Part shown: positions 31,521 through 39,886 of the stretch, in pieces
How the letters are laid out: the number at the start of each line of letters is the position of its first letter
Position numbering within the stretch: position 1 is the stretch's first letter
Assembly: GCA_018303845.1 (NCBI GenBank)
Contig: JAGVXH010000003.1
Location: forward strand, 1-64,000
DNA: 64,000 nucleotides
From: Candidatus Pacearchaeota archaeon
GTDB taxonomy: Archaea > Nanobdellota > Nanobdellia > Pacearchaeales > GW2011-AR1
Direction of reading: 5' to 3'
Program-made: the position numbers and the translations under genes
Notes under the pieces: generated by a model
What the model was told of the DNA's origin: nothing
Seen by the model: the letters and a program-made list of their open reading frames with translations, nothing else
The model's database searches: none

Positions 31521-32709
31521 TTCCTAAAACCTCCTTTCTAATTTCTAATTTCTTATCTCTAACATCTTTCAAGTTTTCTTCAGAAAACTTAAACGGGCTC
31601 ATCTCCCTTAACTTCAAGACACTTTCTCGAATCTTTTCAACAATATAATCCTCTTCCCCTATAGCATCCGCACCTAAAGACAACCTCAAACTCCCATGAA
31701 TATACATCTCATCGACCTTCAAAGCCTTCAAAACATAACTTTCCTTTAACTTCGAAGAAGCACAAGCCGAACCAGTAGAAACATAAATTCCATCCTCATT
31801 TAGAAGCATCATCAAACTCTCTCCCTCAATCCCATAAAACGAAACACTAATATTATTATAGACACGATGTTCCATGTCCCCATTAATCTTAGCCCCAGGA
31901 ATCTTCAATAAACCTGCAATAATTAAATCCCTAGAAGCCAAAACTTTGTTCAACTTAAAATCAACATCAATAGCAGCAGCCAAACCAACAGCCCCAGGCA
32001 CATTCTCAGTCCCACTCCGAAGACCTCCTTCTTGTCCACCCCCAGTAACAATAGGTTCAATCACAACCCCCTCACGAACATACAAAATCCCAATGCCCTT
32101 AGGCGCTTGCACCTTATGCCCGCTTCCCGACATCAAATCAACAAAACCCAAATCCAACTTCTTCTTCAAAAATCCCTGAACATTATCTGTATGAAAATAA
32201 ACCCCACGCATTCGACAAATCCGTCCAATTTCCTCGATATCCTGCACAACCCCAATCTCATTATTAACATGCATTATAGAAACAACCAAAGTGTCTTTCC
32301 GAATCTTCTCCTCAACATCATCCAAACTAATCAAACCCTTAGAATCAACTTCCAAATAATCAACTTCATATCCCTCACTTTCCAAATCCCTAACCGCATC
32401 CAAGACACAAGGATGTTCAATCACCGAAGTAATAATATGTTTCTTAAGAGGGTTAGCTTTGGCAAGTCCACGAATAGCCAAATTATTAGATTCAGTCCCC
32501 CCACTCGTAAAAATAACTTCCTTCGATTTGCATCCCAAATAATTAGCAATCTTTCCCCTAGCATCCTCTAGCTTCATCCTAGCCTGCCTTCCAACCTTAT
32601 GCAAACTCGAAGCATTCCCGTAACTCTCTAAAAAAACCTCATTAACAGAGAGGGCAACATTTTCATCAACCCGAGTCGTAGCCGCATTGTCAAGATATAA
32701 GCCCCTCAT
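31495..32709 (-). CDS. iscS: Cysteine desulfurase IscS
   Basis: 404 residues. LYLDNAATTRVDENV at the start, FTSGGTESNNLAIRG, VEHPC-type IEHPCVLD, MSGSGHKVQAPKGIG with the PLP Lys, and STGSACASSKLKESYV with the catalytic Cys. It removes sulfur from cysteine for IscU. The C-terminal tail (KKLEIRKEVLGNEEEQEDN) contains a piece read from a TTTCTAA repeat (31535-31555). A second copy of its 5' end lies just upstream. Confidence 0.95.
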   Translation of the reverse strand: MRGLYLDNAATTRVDENVALSVNEVFLESYGNASSLHKVGRQARMKLEDARGKIANYLGCKSKEVIFTSGGTESNNLAIRGLAKANPLKKHIITSVIEHPCVLDAVRDLESEGYEVDYLEVDSKGLISLDDVEEKIRKDTLVVSIMHVNNEIGVVQDIEEIGRICRMRGVYFHTDNVQGFLKKKLDLGFVDLMSGSGHKVQAPKGIGILYVREGVVIEPIVTGGGQEGGLRSGTENVPGAVGLAAAIDVDFKLNKVLASRDLIIAGLLKIPGAKINGDMEHRVYNNISVSFYGIEGESLMMLLNEDGIYVSTGSACASSKLKESYVLKALKVDEMYIHGSLRLSLGADAIGEEDYIVEKIRESVLKLREMSPFKFSEENLKDVRDKKLEIRKEVLGNEEEQEDN

Positions 32710-32828
32710 CTAACCAAACCCCAAATATTTAGCTTAACAAGTCGTCCCGAACCACCAAACCACCAAACCACCAAACCACCCTGAACGAAGTGAACTGTCG
32801 CAGCATTATCCAAATAAATATTTTCCAT
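32706..32828 (-). pseudogene. Duplicated iscS 5' end plus AACCACC repeat, 40-codon frame
   Basis: Starts MENIYLDNAAT, a near copy of the IscS start MRGLYLDNAATT, then runs through the tandem repeat (GGLVVWWFGG) and ends at a TGA overlapping the iscS ATG. Its ATG overlaps the stop of the upstream regulator (TAATG). So an older iscS start has been cut off by repeat insertion and a second start is used downstream. Confidence 0.75.
32738..32782. repeat. AACCACC-type tandem repeat, copy B
   Basis: CAAGTCGTCC flank, then four AACCACCA-type 8-base units and CCCTG. Same flanks and unit as copy A at 1408-1452. Lies between the iscS 5' duplicate and the iscS start. Confidence 0.85.
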
Positions 32829-33193
32829 TAGTATTTCGGCTCACAATTACAATATTTAATTACATCTTTATTATATTGCTTACAAACATTACACGAACAA
32901 TGATTATCTTTCATAAATTTCAAAATCTTCTGAATCTCTACCATGGCAACTTTAGGATTCTCAAAAATCAAAACAGCCGATTTATTTATTTCTTTCTTGG
33001 TTTTAACATCCAAACAAACTTTATTCGCCCTCTTATTCGATAAATATTGGCTAACCGCAGCCTTACTAATTCCGAGTGCGAGCCCAGTTTTTTCATAACT
33101 AAGTTTATGCTCTTGAGTAAGTAGGCGAGCGAATTCTTTTCTAACAGCCGGTATAATATACCAAACTTCAATTTCTTGCGGGAGTAAGTACAT
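32828..33193 (-). CDS. HTH regulator with C-terminal Cys cluster
   Basis: 121 residues. A helix-turn-helix LSYEKTGLALGISKAAVSQY (near 33-52) is followed by a helical dimer region and a Cys cluster CSCNVCKQYN plus KYCNC near the C-terminus (five Cys). The position ahead of iscS and the Cys cluster suggest an Fe-S-sensing repressor, the archaeal counterpart of IscR in role but not in family. Two GTTAAC boxes between its TATA and ATG suggest autoregulation. Confidence 0.78.
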   Translation of the reverse strand: MYLLPQEIEVWYIIPAVRKEFARLLTQEHKLSYEKTGLALGISKAAVSQYLSNKRANKVCLDVKTKKEINKSAVLIFENPKVAMVEIQKILKFMKDNHCSCNVCKQYNKDVIKYCNCEPKY

Positions 33194-33194
33194 A

Positions 33195-33210
33195 GTTAAC
33201 TATTGTTAAC
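33195..33210 (-). promoter_or_regulatory. Operator: two GTTAAC palindromes
   Basis: GTTAACTATT is repeated exactly twice (33195-33204 and 33205-33214); each contains the palindrome GTTAAC. The site lies between TTTATAAAG (33214-33222) and the ATG at 33193, on the transcription start. Placement fits repression by the regulator it precedes. Confidence 0.7.
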
Positions 33211-33279
33211 TATTCTTTATAAAACTTTCTAGACCCCCTTAAAATTAGAGGGACACTAAAAAATAAAAACTGTCAGTAA

Positions 33280-33462
33280 TTATTTAACACTTATCGCGCC
33301 AACTGGACATCCGGCTTCAGCCGCTTTCTCGCAAGTCAACTTATCAACAGAAGCTTTCTTTGGACGTGCTTTCCCATCCTTCATCTCAAAAGCTTTGGGG
33401 CAAGTCGCAGCACAAGCACCGCAACCAATACACTTATTCTGATCCACTATTATCTTCGCCAT
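33280..33462 (-). CDS. Ferredoxin, single 4Fe-4S type
   Basis: 60 residues: CIGCGACAATCPKAF (Cys 11, 14, 17, 21) and CEKAAEAGCPVGAI (Cys 44 and 52). Cys 11, 14, 17 and 52 can bind one 4Fe-4S cluster and Cys 21 and 44 can form the disulfide known from Pyrococcus-type ferredoxins. A soluble electron carrier. It overlaps the upstream small membrane gene by 29 bases. Confidence 0.93.
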   Translation of the reverse strand: MAKIIVDQNKCIGCGACAATCPKAFEMKDGKARPKKASVDKLTCEKAAEAGCPVGAISVK

Positions 33463-33646
33463 TTTTCACCTCATTATTTAATTCTTTATTCCCAAACTCA
33501 CTAATTCGAAAAACTTCATTCTGAACAACCATCGTAGGTTTACCAGTGATAGCGCCAGTAATAACATTCCCAGTCATATTAAAAATAAACAAAAAACCCA
33601 AAGCAACAAGAATCAAAATACCGATAGCGATAATCCACTTATTCAT
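33434..33646 (-). CDS. Small single-pass membrane protein
   Basis: 70 residues from ATG 33646: one helix (WIIAIGILILVALGFLFIF) then an outside-facing acidic tail. An earlier start at 33664 is possible, but TTTATAAATA about 27 bases upstream favours 33646. MTGNVITGAITG after the helix is a pattern often seen near the C-terminal anchor of archaeal surface proteins. Coupled to ferredoxin; divergent from lemA. Confidence 0.55.
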   Translation of the reverse strand: MNKWIIAIGILILVALGFLFIFNMTGNVITGAITGKPTMVVQNEVFRISEFGNKELNNEVKNGEDNSGSE

Positions 33647-33696
33647 AATCAGAAAGAGTAACAAATATTTATAAACTTAACCAACTTAAACAAGCT

Positions 33697-34248
33697 ATGA
33701 TAATATTCTGGGGTTCAATAGCTGTTCTCGTAATTCTAGCCGCGACTTTCCTAATTTTCTACAACCGTTTCGTAACACTTTCCCAACAAATAGACAACGC
33801 ACTTTCTCAAATAGACGTCCAACTCAGAAAAAGGTCCGACCTAGTTCCAAATCTTCTCTCAGCTGTTAAAGGCTACATGAAACACGAAAAAGCAGTAATC
33901 AAAGAAGTAACCGATGCAAGAAAAGCAATGCTTTCCGCAAAAGGAATGGAGAAGAAAGTAAAAGCTGGCAACCAAATGCAAGAAGCAATAAAATCAATCT
34001 TTGCAATCGCAGAAGGCTATCCAGACCTAAAAGCTAATACAAACTTCCTACAACTCCAACAAGAACTGTCCGCAATCGAAGATAAAGTAGCATATGCACG
34101 GCAATATTACAACGATGGAATCATGAGCTACAACGTAATGACAAAGAAAATCCCAGGCATGTGGTTCGCAAAAATATACGGATTCAACGAGAGAGAATAC
34201 TTAAAAATATCAGAAGCAGCAAAAGCAGTTCCAAAGGTAGAATTCTAA
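33697..34248 (+). CDS. lemA: LemA-family protein
   Basis: 183 residues: an N-terminal membrane helix (IAVLVILAATFLIFYNRFV), then LSQQIDNALSQIDVQLRKRS and DLVPNLLSAVKGYMKHEK, the LemA core. The family forms a membrane-anchored helical bundle often encoded beside the HtpX protease. Here htpX is the second gene downstream, with a radical-SAM-like gene between. Confidence 0.93.
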   Translation: MIIFWGSIAVLVILAATFLIFYNRFVTLSQQIDNALSQIDVQLRKRSDLVPNLLSAVKGYMKHEKAVIKEVTDARKAMLSAKGMEKKVKAGNQMQEAIKSIFAIAEGYPDLKANTNFLQLQQELSAIEDKVAYARQYYNDGIMSYNVMTKKIPGMWFAKIYGFNEREYLKISEAAKAVPKVEF

Positions 34249-34307
34249 AAATTAAGTTGTAATTATAAAGGAGTAAAATTTATATAATCTAATTTTCCGA
34301 TATATTT

Positions 34308-35195
34308 ATGGAAAAAATCCAATCATCAGGAGAACTAGAAAAGCACCTAAATCAATTCACAGAAACTCAAAAGAACCAAATTTATCATGACTTGGTAGCA
34401 ATTCAAATGACAGAAGGGTGTTCGACTGCTTGTCCAGATTGTGGCTTTGGGGCACTGCCAGGAGTAAGAGATTATATCAGACCGAAAACACTAATAGATA
34501 TATTCAAAAGCATTCCAGAAAAAAGAGCTCCAAATACATTATATTTTGCAAGCGAGCCATTCGATTATAATTTCGAAGGAGAAAATTATGAAAGCATCCA
34601 TGCTCAATTCAGAAAAATAACAAAGAATAGCCCAGCCGTAATAACTTCTATACCAAAAGGTCAAGAAGAAAGAATATTTTATTTACTAGTAGAAGAAGTA
34701 GAAGATGTAACCTTTGCAACAAAATATCTTCCATTCGTATCTGCGGAACCTCTAGTGACGAAATTAATTGACGCAATAAGTATAACCCCCTATAATTCTC
34801 CTAGACTAGAAAAAAAATTTAATAGTTTAGATTATATAAAAAATTACAAACGAGGTCTATTCTTCAACGCATTAGAGTTACCAGGCAGAAAACCCCTAAA
34901 AACTTTGGATAATATAGATTTTTGGCAATTTCTTAAAATGCTAGAAAATAGACATCCAACAATAGTAAGAAATTTCGTAACAGATATACCTAGATATAAA
35001 ATAGGACAAAAGAATATAGATAATTTAGAAAACAAAAGAATCGGTGACTATCAAGGAACACTTATAACTCCAAAAGGGGCATTCAACATTCGCCCAACAA
35101 ACGTGACAAAAGATAATCCTATAGGGCAAGTAAAAACTCCGATTAGAAAAGAATGTTTTTTCACATTACCATATGGAAGAGTTAAACTTATCTAA
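34308..35195 (+). CDS. Radical-SAM-like protein
   Basis: 295 residues. VAIQMTEGCSTACPDCGFGA (near 33-50) has CxxxCxxC, the radical SAM cluster motif, and LYFASEPFDYNF (near 83) lies where the SAM-binding region follows. A final Cys (RKECFFTLPYGRV) is near the end. The reaction cannot be deduced. It has its own AT-rich promoter and is inserted between lemA and htpX, which are usually adjacent. Confidence 0.65.
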   Translation: MEKIQSSGELEKHLNQFTETQKNQIYHDLVAIQMTEGCSTACPDCGFGALPGVRDYIRPKTLIDIFKSIPEKRAPNTLYFASEPFDYNFEGENYESIHAQFRKITKNSPAVITSIPKGQEERIFYLLVEEVEDVTFATKYLPFVSAEPLVTKLIDAISITPYNSPRLEKKFNSLDYIKNYKRGLFFNALELPGRKPLKTLDNIDFWQFLKMLENRHPTIVRNFVTDIPRYKIGQKNIDNLENKRIGDYQGTLITPKGAFNIRPTNVTKDNPIGQVKTPIRKECFFTLPYGRVKLI

Positions 35196-35232
35196 TCATC
35201 AGATATAAAAACTAAATCTACCCTTCTCCAAT

Positions 35233-36123
35233 ATGAAGCCAACAAGACTATCCTTCCACGACGAAATCCAAAAAAACAAAATCTCATCTTACCTACTAAT
35301 AACCATAATCCTAGCCGTCCTCTTGCTCCTAACCTACACCATAGCTTACGCAATTGGCGGAGATTACTTCTTCATAATCCTAATCATCGGAATCCCACTC
35401 TCAATAGGATACATCGTATTCGGTTTCTACAATTCCGACAAAATAGCAATCAAGTCCGCAAACGCAAAACCAGCAAACGGACCAGAATACCGGCAATATC
35501 ATAATATAGTCGAAGGATTATGTATTGCTTCAGGATTACCAAAACCAAAACTTTATGTTATGCATGAACAACAAATCAATGCCTTCGCATCAGGTCGAGA
35601 TCCAAAAAATGCTGTAATTTGTGTAACTGACGGCAGCCTACAAAAATTAACCAAGCAAGAATTAGAAGGAGTCCTTGCCCACGAACTCTCCCACATCGCA
35701 AACTACGACATCCGTTTCATGACCCTAACAGCAGTCCTTGTAGGAATGATAGCAATAATTTCAGAAATTTTCTTAAGAAGTTTATTCTGGTCATCAATAG
35801 GAGGTTCCCACGACAGAGAAAATAACAATGTAGTCCTTATGATAATAGGAATAGCCCTTGCAATCCTAGCCCCAATAATTGTTGCCTTAGTCCAATTAGC
35901 AATTTCAAGAAAAAGAGAATACGCAGCTGACTCCTCTGCCGTAAAATTCATGAGAACACCAACAGGCTTAATCGGAGCTCTTACCAAAATCAAAGATAAT
36001 CAGCCAATAAAAGTCTCCGGAGCAGTCGCACCCTTATTCTTGGCAAAGCCATCCAAAGCAAAAGAGTGGTTCTCCACTCATCCGCCGCTAGCAGAAAGAA
36101 TCGCAAAACTTCAAAGAATGTAA
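35233..36123 (+). CDS. htpX: Membrane zinc protease HtpX
   Basis: 296 residues, M48 family. LEGVLAHELSHIANYDIRFM (near 138-157) holds HExxH, and RKREYAADSSAVKF (near 230) the third Glu ligand. Four membrane helices in two pairs. GRDPKNAVICVTDG and FSTHPPLAERI are standard blocks. Degrades damaged membrane proteins; functional link to lemA is known in bacteria. Confidence 0.95.
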   Translation: MKPTRLSFHDEIQKNKISSYLLITIILAVLLLLTYTIAYAIGGDYFFIILIIGIPLSIGYIVFGFYNSDKIAIKSANAKPANGPEYRQYHNIVEGLCIASGLPKPKLYVMHEQQINAFASGRDPKNAVICVTDGSLQKLTKQELEGVLAHELSHIANYDIRFMTLTAVLVGMIAIISEIFLRSLFWSSIGGSHDRENNNVVLMIIGIALAILAPIIVALVQLAISRKREYAADSSAVKFMRTPTGLIGALTKIKDNQPIKVSGAVAPLFLAKPSKAKEWFSTHPPLAERIAKLQRM

Positions 36124-36154
36124 CTTTTATATATGCAAAATTACTAAAAAAAAT

Positions 36155-36382
36155 ATGGGACTAATGGATGAAATGTATATGCTTAACGAATTTCATAAAA
36201 AAGGATTAGGTGGATACCAAAAAACAATAGAGGAGATAGAAAAGATTTCGGATATAAGAAAAACATTAACTGAAAAGGGATATATTAGTTGGGAACCTAT
36301 AGTCTCAGGGTCAAACCAATATTTACCGCAACCAACGACAAAGAGAAGACTTCTTTTACCTTTAACATTACTAGCGATATAA
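36155..36382 (+). CDS. Small hypothetical protein
   Basis: 75 residues; a helical Glu/Lys-rich first half (GYQKTIEEIEKISDIRKTLT) and a hydrophobic end (RRLLLPLTLLAI). A TATA-like TTTATATA lies about 25 bases before the ATG. No known family. Convergent with trxB. Confidence 0.5.
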   Translation: MGLMDEMYMLNEFHKKGLGGYQKTIEEIEKISDIRKTLTEKGYISWEPIVSGSNQYLPQPTTKRRLLLPLTLLAI

Positions 36383-36384
36383 AA

Positions 36385-37293
36385 TCACTTCTCCATTAAA
36401 AACTCATGCACACCCTTCGCTGCAACTGCACCCTCGCCTGCCGCTGTAATCATTTGCCTCATCTCTGAATTTGTAACATCTCCAGCCGCAAATACTCCTA
36501 AAACATTCGTAGCACAATTCTTCCCAGTCACAACATAACCATTCTCCATAGTCAAACCCAAATCCTTCAAGACTTCCGTAGCAGCAACAGCCCCAGCTTC
36601 AATAAAAACACCATCAACGTTCAAAATACTCTCCCCTTTACCTTCCGTATTAATCTTCAATCCCTTAACGACACCCTTACCCAAAATTTCCAAAGGTTTA
36701 GAAAAATATAAAATCTCAATATTCTTCTTTCCACAAATCGCCGACAACGAAACAGGCTCACACCTCATCTCATGCTTTCGATAAATAATAGTCACCTTCT
36801 CGCAAATGTCAGCCAAGTATAAAGCAGCCTTCGCGGCCGAATCCGCCCCACCAACAACCGCCACCCTTTTACCTTTAAAGAAATTCCCATCACAAGTCGC
36901 ACAATAAGAAACCCCTTTCCCAAGAAACTCTTTTTCTCCCTTGATATCAAGTTGCCTATGTTCCGTCCCTAAAGCCACAATCAAACTCTTTCCCTTAACA
37001 AAAGACTCCCCATAATGCAAAACAAACAAACCATCAACCTTCTCAACTTTCTCAAATGAAGTCTCCAAAAATTCCGCCCCAAACTTCTTCGCCTGTTTTT
37101 TAATATTATTCATCAAATCCCGACCACTCCCCATAAACCCAGGCCAATTCTCAACCTCTCCAGCCAAATTCGCAGTCCCACCAAAATTCCCAGCAACAAT
37201 CAAACTCTTCAAATTATAACGCCCGCAATAAATCCCAGAAGTCAAGCCAGCAGGTCCTCCCCCGAGAATCAAAACATCATAAACTTCCTTCAT
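36385..37293 (-). CDS. trxB: Thioredoxin reductase TrxB
   Basis: 302 residues. FAD-binding GGGPAGLTSGIYCGRY (near 11-26), redox CATCDG (near 131-136), NADPH-binding VAVVGGADSAAKAALYLA (near 145) and FAAGDVTN near 268. The NADPH loop reads GGADSA, close to the usual GGGDSA. Reduces thioredoxin. Two decayed copies of its 5' end lie upstream at about 37690-37743 and 38590-38724. Confidence 0.95.
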   Translation of the reverse strand: MKEVYDVLILGGGPAGLTSGIYCGRYNLKSLIVAGNFGGTANLAGEVENWPGFMGSGRDLMNNIKKQAKKFGAEFLETSFEKVEKVDGLFVLHYGESFVKGKSLIVALGTEHRQLDIKGEKEFLGKGVSYCATCDGNFFKGKRVAVVGGADSAAKAALYLADICEKVTIIYRKHEMRCEPVSLSAICGKKNIEILYFSKPLEILGKGVVKGLKINTEGKGESILNVDGVFIEAGAVAATEVLKDLGLTMENGYVVTGKNCATNVLGVFAAGDVTNSEMRQMITAAGEGAVAAKGVHEFLMEK

Positions 37294-37338
37294 GAAAACA
37301 AAAACAAAAATGACTTTTTATATCTTCGTTAATGCAGA

Positions 37339-37539
37339 TTACCAGCCCCCACGATTTATCCCTATGCCACCGCCATAATCCGGATCCTTTTCCCAACTTT
37401 CACGATTTATCCCTATGCCACCATCATAATCCGGATCCTTTTCCCAACTTTCACGATTTATCCCTACCCCAGAACTAGGTAGTCCATCTTCTCCCCAAGG
37501 CAAATCTTCCTTGTCTTCAAAGTCAGTATAATAACTCAT
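37339..37539 (-). CDS. Tandem-repeat miniprotein upstream of trxB
   Basis: 66 residues. After an acidic start (YYTDFEDKEDLPWGEDG) the motif GIGINRESWEKDPDY is present twice almost perfectly, with partial third and fourth copies (VGINRESW and GIGINRGGW). The DNA repeat is 54 bases. Gly/Trp/Asp pattern might bind calcium or another protein. It ends 45 bases before trxB on the same strand and may share its transcript. Confidence 0.6.
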   Translation of the reverse strand: MSYYTDFEDKEDLPWGEDGLPSSGVGINRESWEKDPDYDGGIGINRESWEKDPDYGGGIGINRGGW

Positions 37540-37580
37540 AATAAAATAAAGTTAGAGTCCTTTTTATATTTGCTGAATCC

Positions 37581-37743
37581 TCATCCCCTAATCCCAACCC
37601 CAGCCAAAACAGCAACCGGCTCATAATAAATATGATACAAAATATTCCCAATCACTTTCTGCGCTTCCTCCCTCTCCGACAAATTCCAGAAGTCAGGTCA
37701 ACTGAGCCTCCCTAAGAATCAAAACATCCTATATATTTTCCAT
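37581..37743 (-). pseudogene. Chimeric fragment: trxB 5' end joined to peptidase-gene 3' end
   Basis: From 37743 the minus strand starts like trxB (xDVLILREA in place of YDVLILGGG, with an early stop). It then changes at about 37690 to a copy of the 3' end of the HExxH gene at 38058-38516: NLSEREEAQKVIGNILYHIY continuing to VGIRG and a stop at 37581. Neither part is functional. Confidence 0.85.
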
Positions 37744-37795
37744 TTCAGATAAAAACAAAAAGACTTTTATATCTTTAGTAACAACGTCAACAACT

Positions 37796-37990
37796 CTAAA
37801 GCTGATTCGCAATTTTTTCGAGTTTATCAGCAGACTTAAATGCATCCTGTGAACGCTGACTTAAAACATCATATCTATTACCAAAACTACGAAGTCTAGT
37901 GGAAGAATCTTTATGTAATAATTCATTATAATCTCTTGCCAGTCCACTATACCCCTTTTTCCTATCATTCAAATCATAAGGTCCAATCAT
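37796..37990 (-). CDS. Small charged hypothetical protein
   Basis: 64 residues, Arg/Asp/Ser-rich, helical at the end (SQDAFKSADKLEKIANQL). AT-rich promoter-like sequence precedes it. It lies between the chimeric fragment and the HExxH gene. No family recognised. Confidence 0.45.
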   Translation of the reverse strand: MIGPYDLNDRKKGYSGLARDYNELLHKDSSTRLRSFGNRYDVLSQRSQDAFKSADKLEKIANQL

Positions 37991-38057
37991 ACTTCGTTAA
38001 AATATCTAACCTTTTTAAGATTATATATAATCATTCATAATATATTAATAACGCTCT

Positions 38058-38516
38058 TCACCTCTTAATCCCAACCCCATGCAACGTCGCAACTGGTTCA
38101 TAATAAACATGATACAAAATATTCCCAATCACTTTCTGAATTCCCTTCCTCTCCGACAAATTCCCCAAATCAAGATGCCCCTCATAAATATGCGCCAACT
38201 CATGCCTCACCCCATACCGATTTCTCGCACTCACTTCAAATACTTCATCATCCAACTTCCAAGCAACGCCAGCCGAATCACGACAAAATAGCCTTGGATT
38301 GCTATACAAAGGAACTAGCTTAACATCTGGTCGCTTATCCCTATAATGCACAGCCTCCTCCGAAACTACCCTCTCCAATTGCGTCTGCGTCCTAATCTCT
38401 TCCGACCTATTAGAATAAACCGCAACCCCAATCCGTGCAGCCAAATAAGAAACCACGCCAAAAGAAAAAACCGCAGCTCCACAATTCAAATAACTAAATA
38501 ACTCATCCGCAACCAT
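38058..38516 (-). CDS. Membrane-anchored HExxH peptidase-like protein
   Basis: 152 residues from ATG 38516, preceded by CTTATAAGT at the right distance. The first third has one hydrophobic helix (CGAAVFSFGVVSYLAARIGV), and RYGVRHELAHIYEGHLDLG (near 108-126) holds HELAH, a zinc-peptidase motif. The third ligand is not evident. Its 3' end has a decayed duplicate at 37581-37690. Confidence 0.6.
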   Translation of the reverse strand: MVADELFSYLNCGAAVFSFGVVSYLAARIGVAVYSNRSEEIRTQTQLERVVSEEAVHYRDKRPDVKLVPLYSNPRLFCRDSAGVAWKLDDEVFEVSARNRYGVRHELAHIYEGHLDLGNLSERKGIQKVIGNILYHVYYEPVATLHGVGIKR

Positions 38517-38562
38517 AACATAGAAAACATTCAATACTTATAAGTTCTTATATACAAATCAC

Positions 38563-38724
38563 CTAGTCACCGCAAAACTTCGAACTTGCTCCATCCAAAT
38601 TAGCAGCACCGCCAAAACTAGAAGCTACAACTAAAGTCTTCAAATTATACCACCCACAATAAATCGCCACAGTCAAACAAGCAGGATCTCCGCCCAAAAT
38701 CAAAACATCATAAACTTCCTCCAT
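38563..38724 (-). pseudogene. Chimeric fragment: trxB 5' end joined to tyrS 3' end
   Basis: The frame begins MEEVYDVLILGGDPACLTVA and continues IYCGWYNLKTLVVA and FGGAANL, a diverged copy of the TrxB N-terminus in which GGGPAG has become GGDPAC. It then joins, in another frame, MEQVRSFAVTR and a stop, matching the C-terminus of TyrRS (MEQVRGFAVTR). It stops at 38563. A recombination scar, not a gene. Confidence 0.88.
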
Positions 38725-38742
38725 AAAAGCAAAATCAACTTG

Positions 38743-39828
38743 TTAATACCCGGAACAAACCCCATCAATATCATAAACAAATTTATGTTTTCCTTTGCCG
38801 TCATTTTCAATAGCAAAAGGCATCTCAATAGAAGTCACATCAAAATCAAGGTCAACCTGATTTTTCAAAGCCACCCTCCTTAGTAAGATAACCTCTTCTC
38901 TATCTACAAGTTTTTTCTCCCTAGAGGACAACATCTTATATTGGTTCTCAAAACACATAACCTCCAAATTCCCATTAACAGTAATCAAAGAACTATCTTC
39001 ATCATAAATACCAACCTTTTGAGCCACATAACCACGAAAAGCATCCCGAGTTCCACTGAGTCTAACATTATCCAAAAAAGTCCGAACGTCTTTCCCTCTT
39101 TTTTGAGAAGCAATAAGTCTAGGTTTTCTAATCAATACCTTACCCGTATAATCCAACCCATTATTAATATCCTCGGTAAAAATCTCCGAATTACTACCAT
39201 AAATTTCCCATATCAAAGAATCCAAATTCCTCTTATCTCCAGTCTGCAAAACCTGACATTCTTGAAACAATGTTATAATATCCATAGAAGAAACATAATC
39301 TAACGCAGCTTCCATAACATCAGCCTTAGAAGAAAAAACCATAAAATCGCAATATTCTCTAATATCTTCATTAAGTCCCCCATATCCAGAAAAGGGCCTA
39401 TATGTAACCTTAGATAAATCACTAGAAATAATATTCCAAATATCCTTTCTTGACAACTCCACAAAATTATTCGAGCCTAACACCGCTCTAGAAAACAAAC
39501 TATTGTTGCCAATATATTCCAAAATAGAAATCTTTCTATCTCCAGAATTTAAAGTCTCAGAATCAAAAGGATCATCATTTTCTTCATAAAACTTCTTATC
39601 TTCTTTGATTAGTTCATTAAATAAAGCCTCATTGTATAAATCTTCTGGCAAAATACCTCTCTCATTCAAAAGAAAATCATTAGCTCTACATACACCCAAA
39701 AGACCAAGATGAAAGGCATTTAGATATTTTCCACTAATAGAATTATCAACATTCAAATAAGAATACCCAAGATTCTCTACGGAATGCCCAATAACCTTAC
39801 TAAAATTAGGAAATTCTAAAACATCCAT
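38743..39828 (-). CDS. Hypothetical protein, 361 residues
   Basis: Soluble, acidic, with mixed helices and strands. No motif I can assign. It starts MDVLEFPNFSKVIGHSVEN and ends near VYDIDGVCSGY. It lies between tyrS and the trxB/tyrS chimera, so it may have arrived with the event that duplicated the tyrS end. A TATA-like stretch (CTTATAAGATTATATA, about 39848-39863) precedes it. Confidence 0.6.
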   Translation of the reverse strand: MDVLEFPNFSKVIGHSVENLGYSYLNVDNSISGKYLNAFHLGLLGVCRANDFLLNERGILPEDLYNEALFNELIKEDKKFYEENDDPFDSETLNSGDRKISILEYIGNNSLFSRAVLGSNNFVELSRKDIWNIISSDLSKVTYRPFSGYGGLNEDIREYCDFMVFSSKADVMEAALDYVSSMDIITLFQECQVLQTGDKRNLDSLIWEIYGSNSEIFTEDINNGLDYTGKVLIRKPRLIASQKRGKDVRTFLDNVRLSGTRDAFRGYVAQKVGIYDEDSSLITVNGNLEVMCFENQYKMLSSREKKLVDREEVILLRRVALKNQVDLDFDVTSIEMPFAIENDGKGKHKFVYDIDGVCSGY

Positions 39829-39886
39829 TTAATATCGAAGATTATACAAGTTATAAGATTATATATAATCAATAATAGACTTTATC

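Noticed and set aside
37339..37539. Short CRISPR-like array
   Set aside because: Only two full 54-base units with no spacers; the repeat is coding. No cas gene is present in the window.
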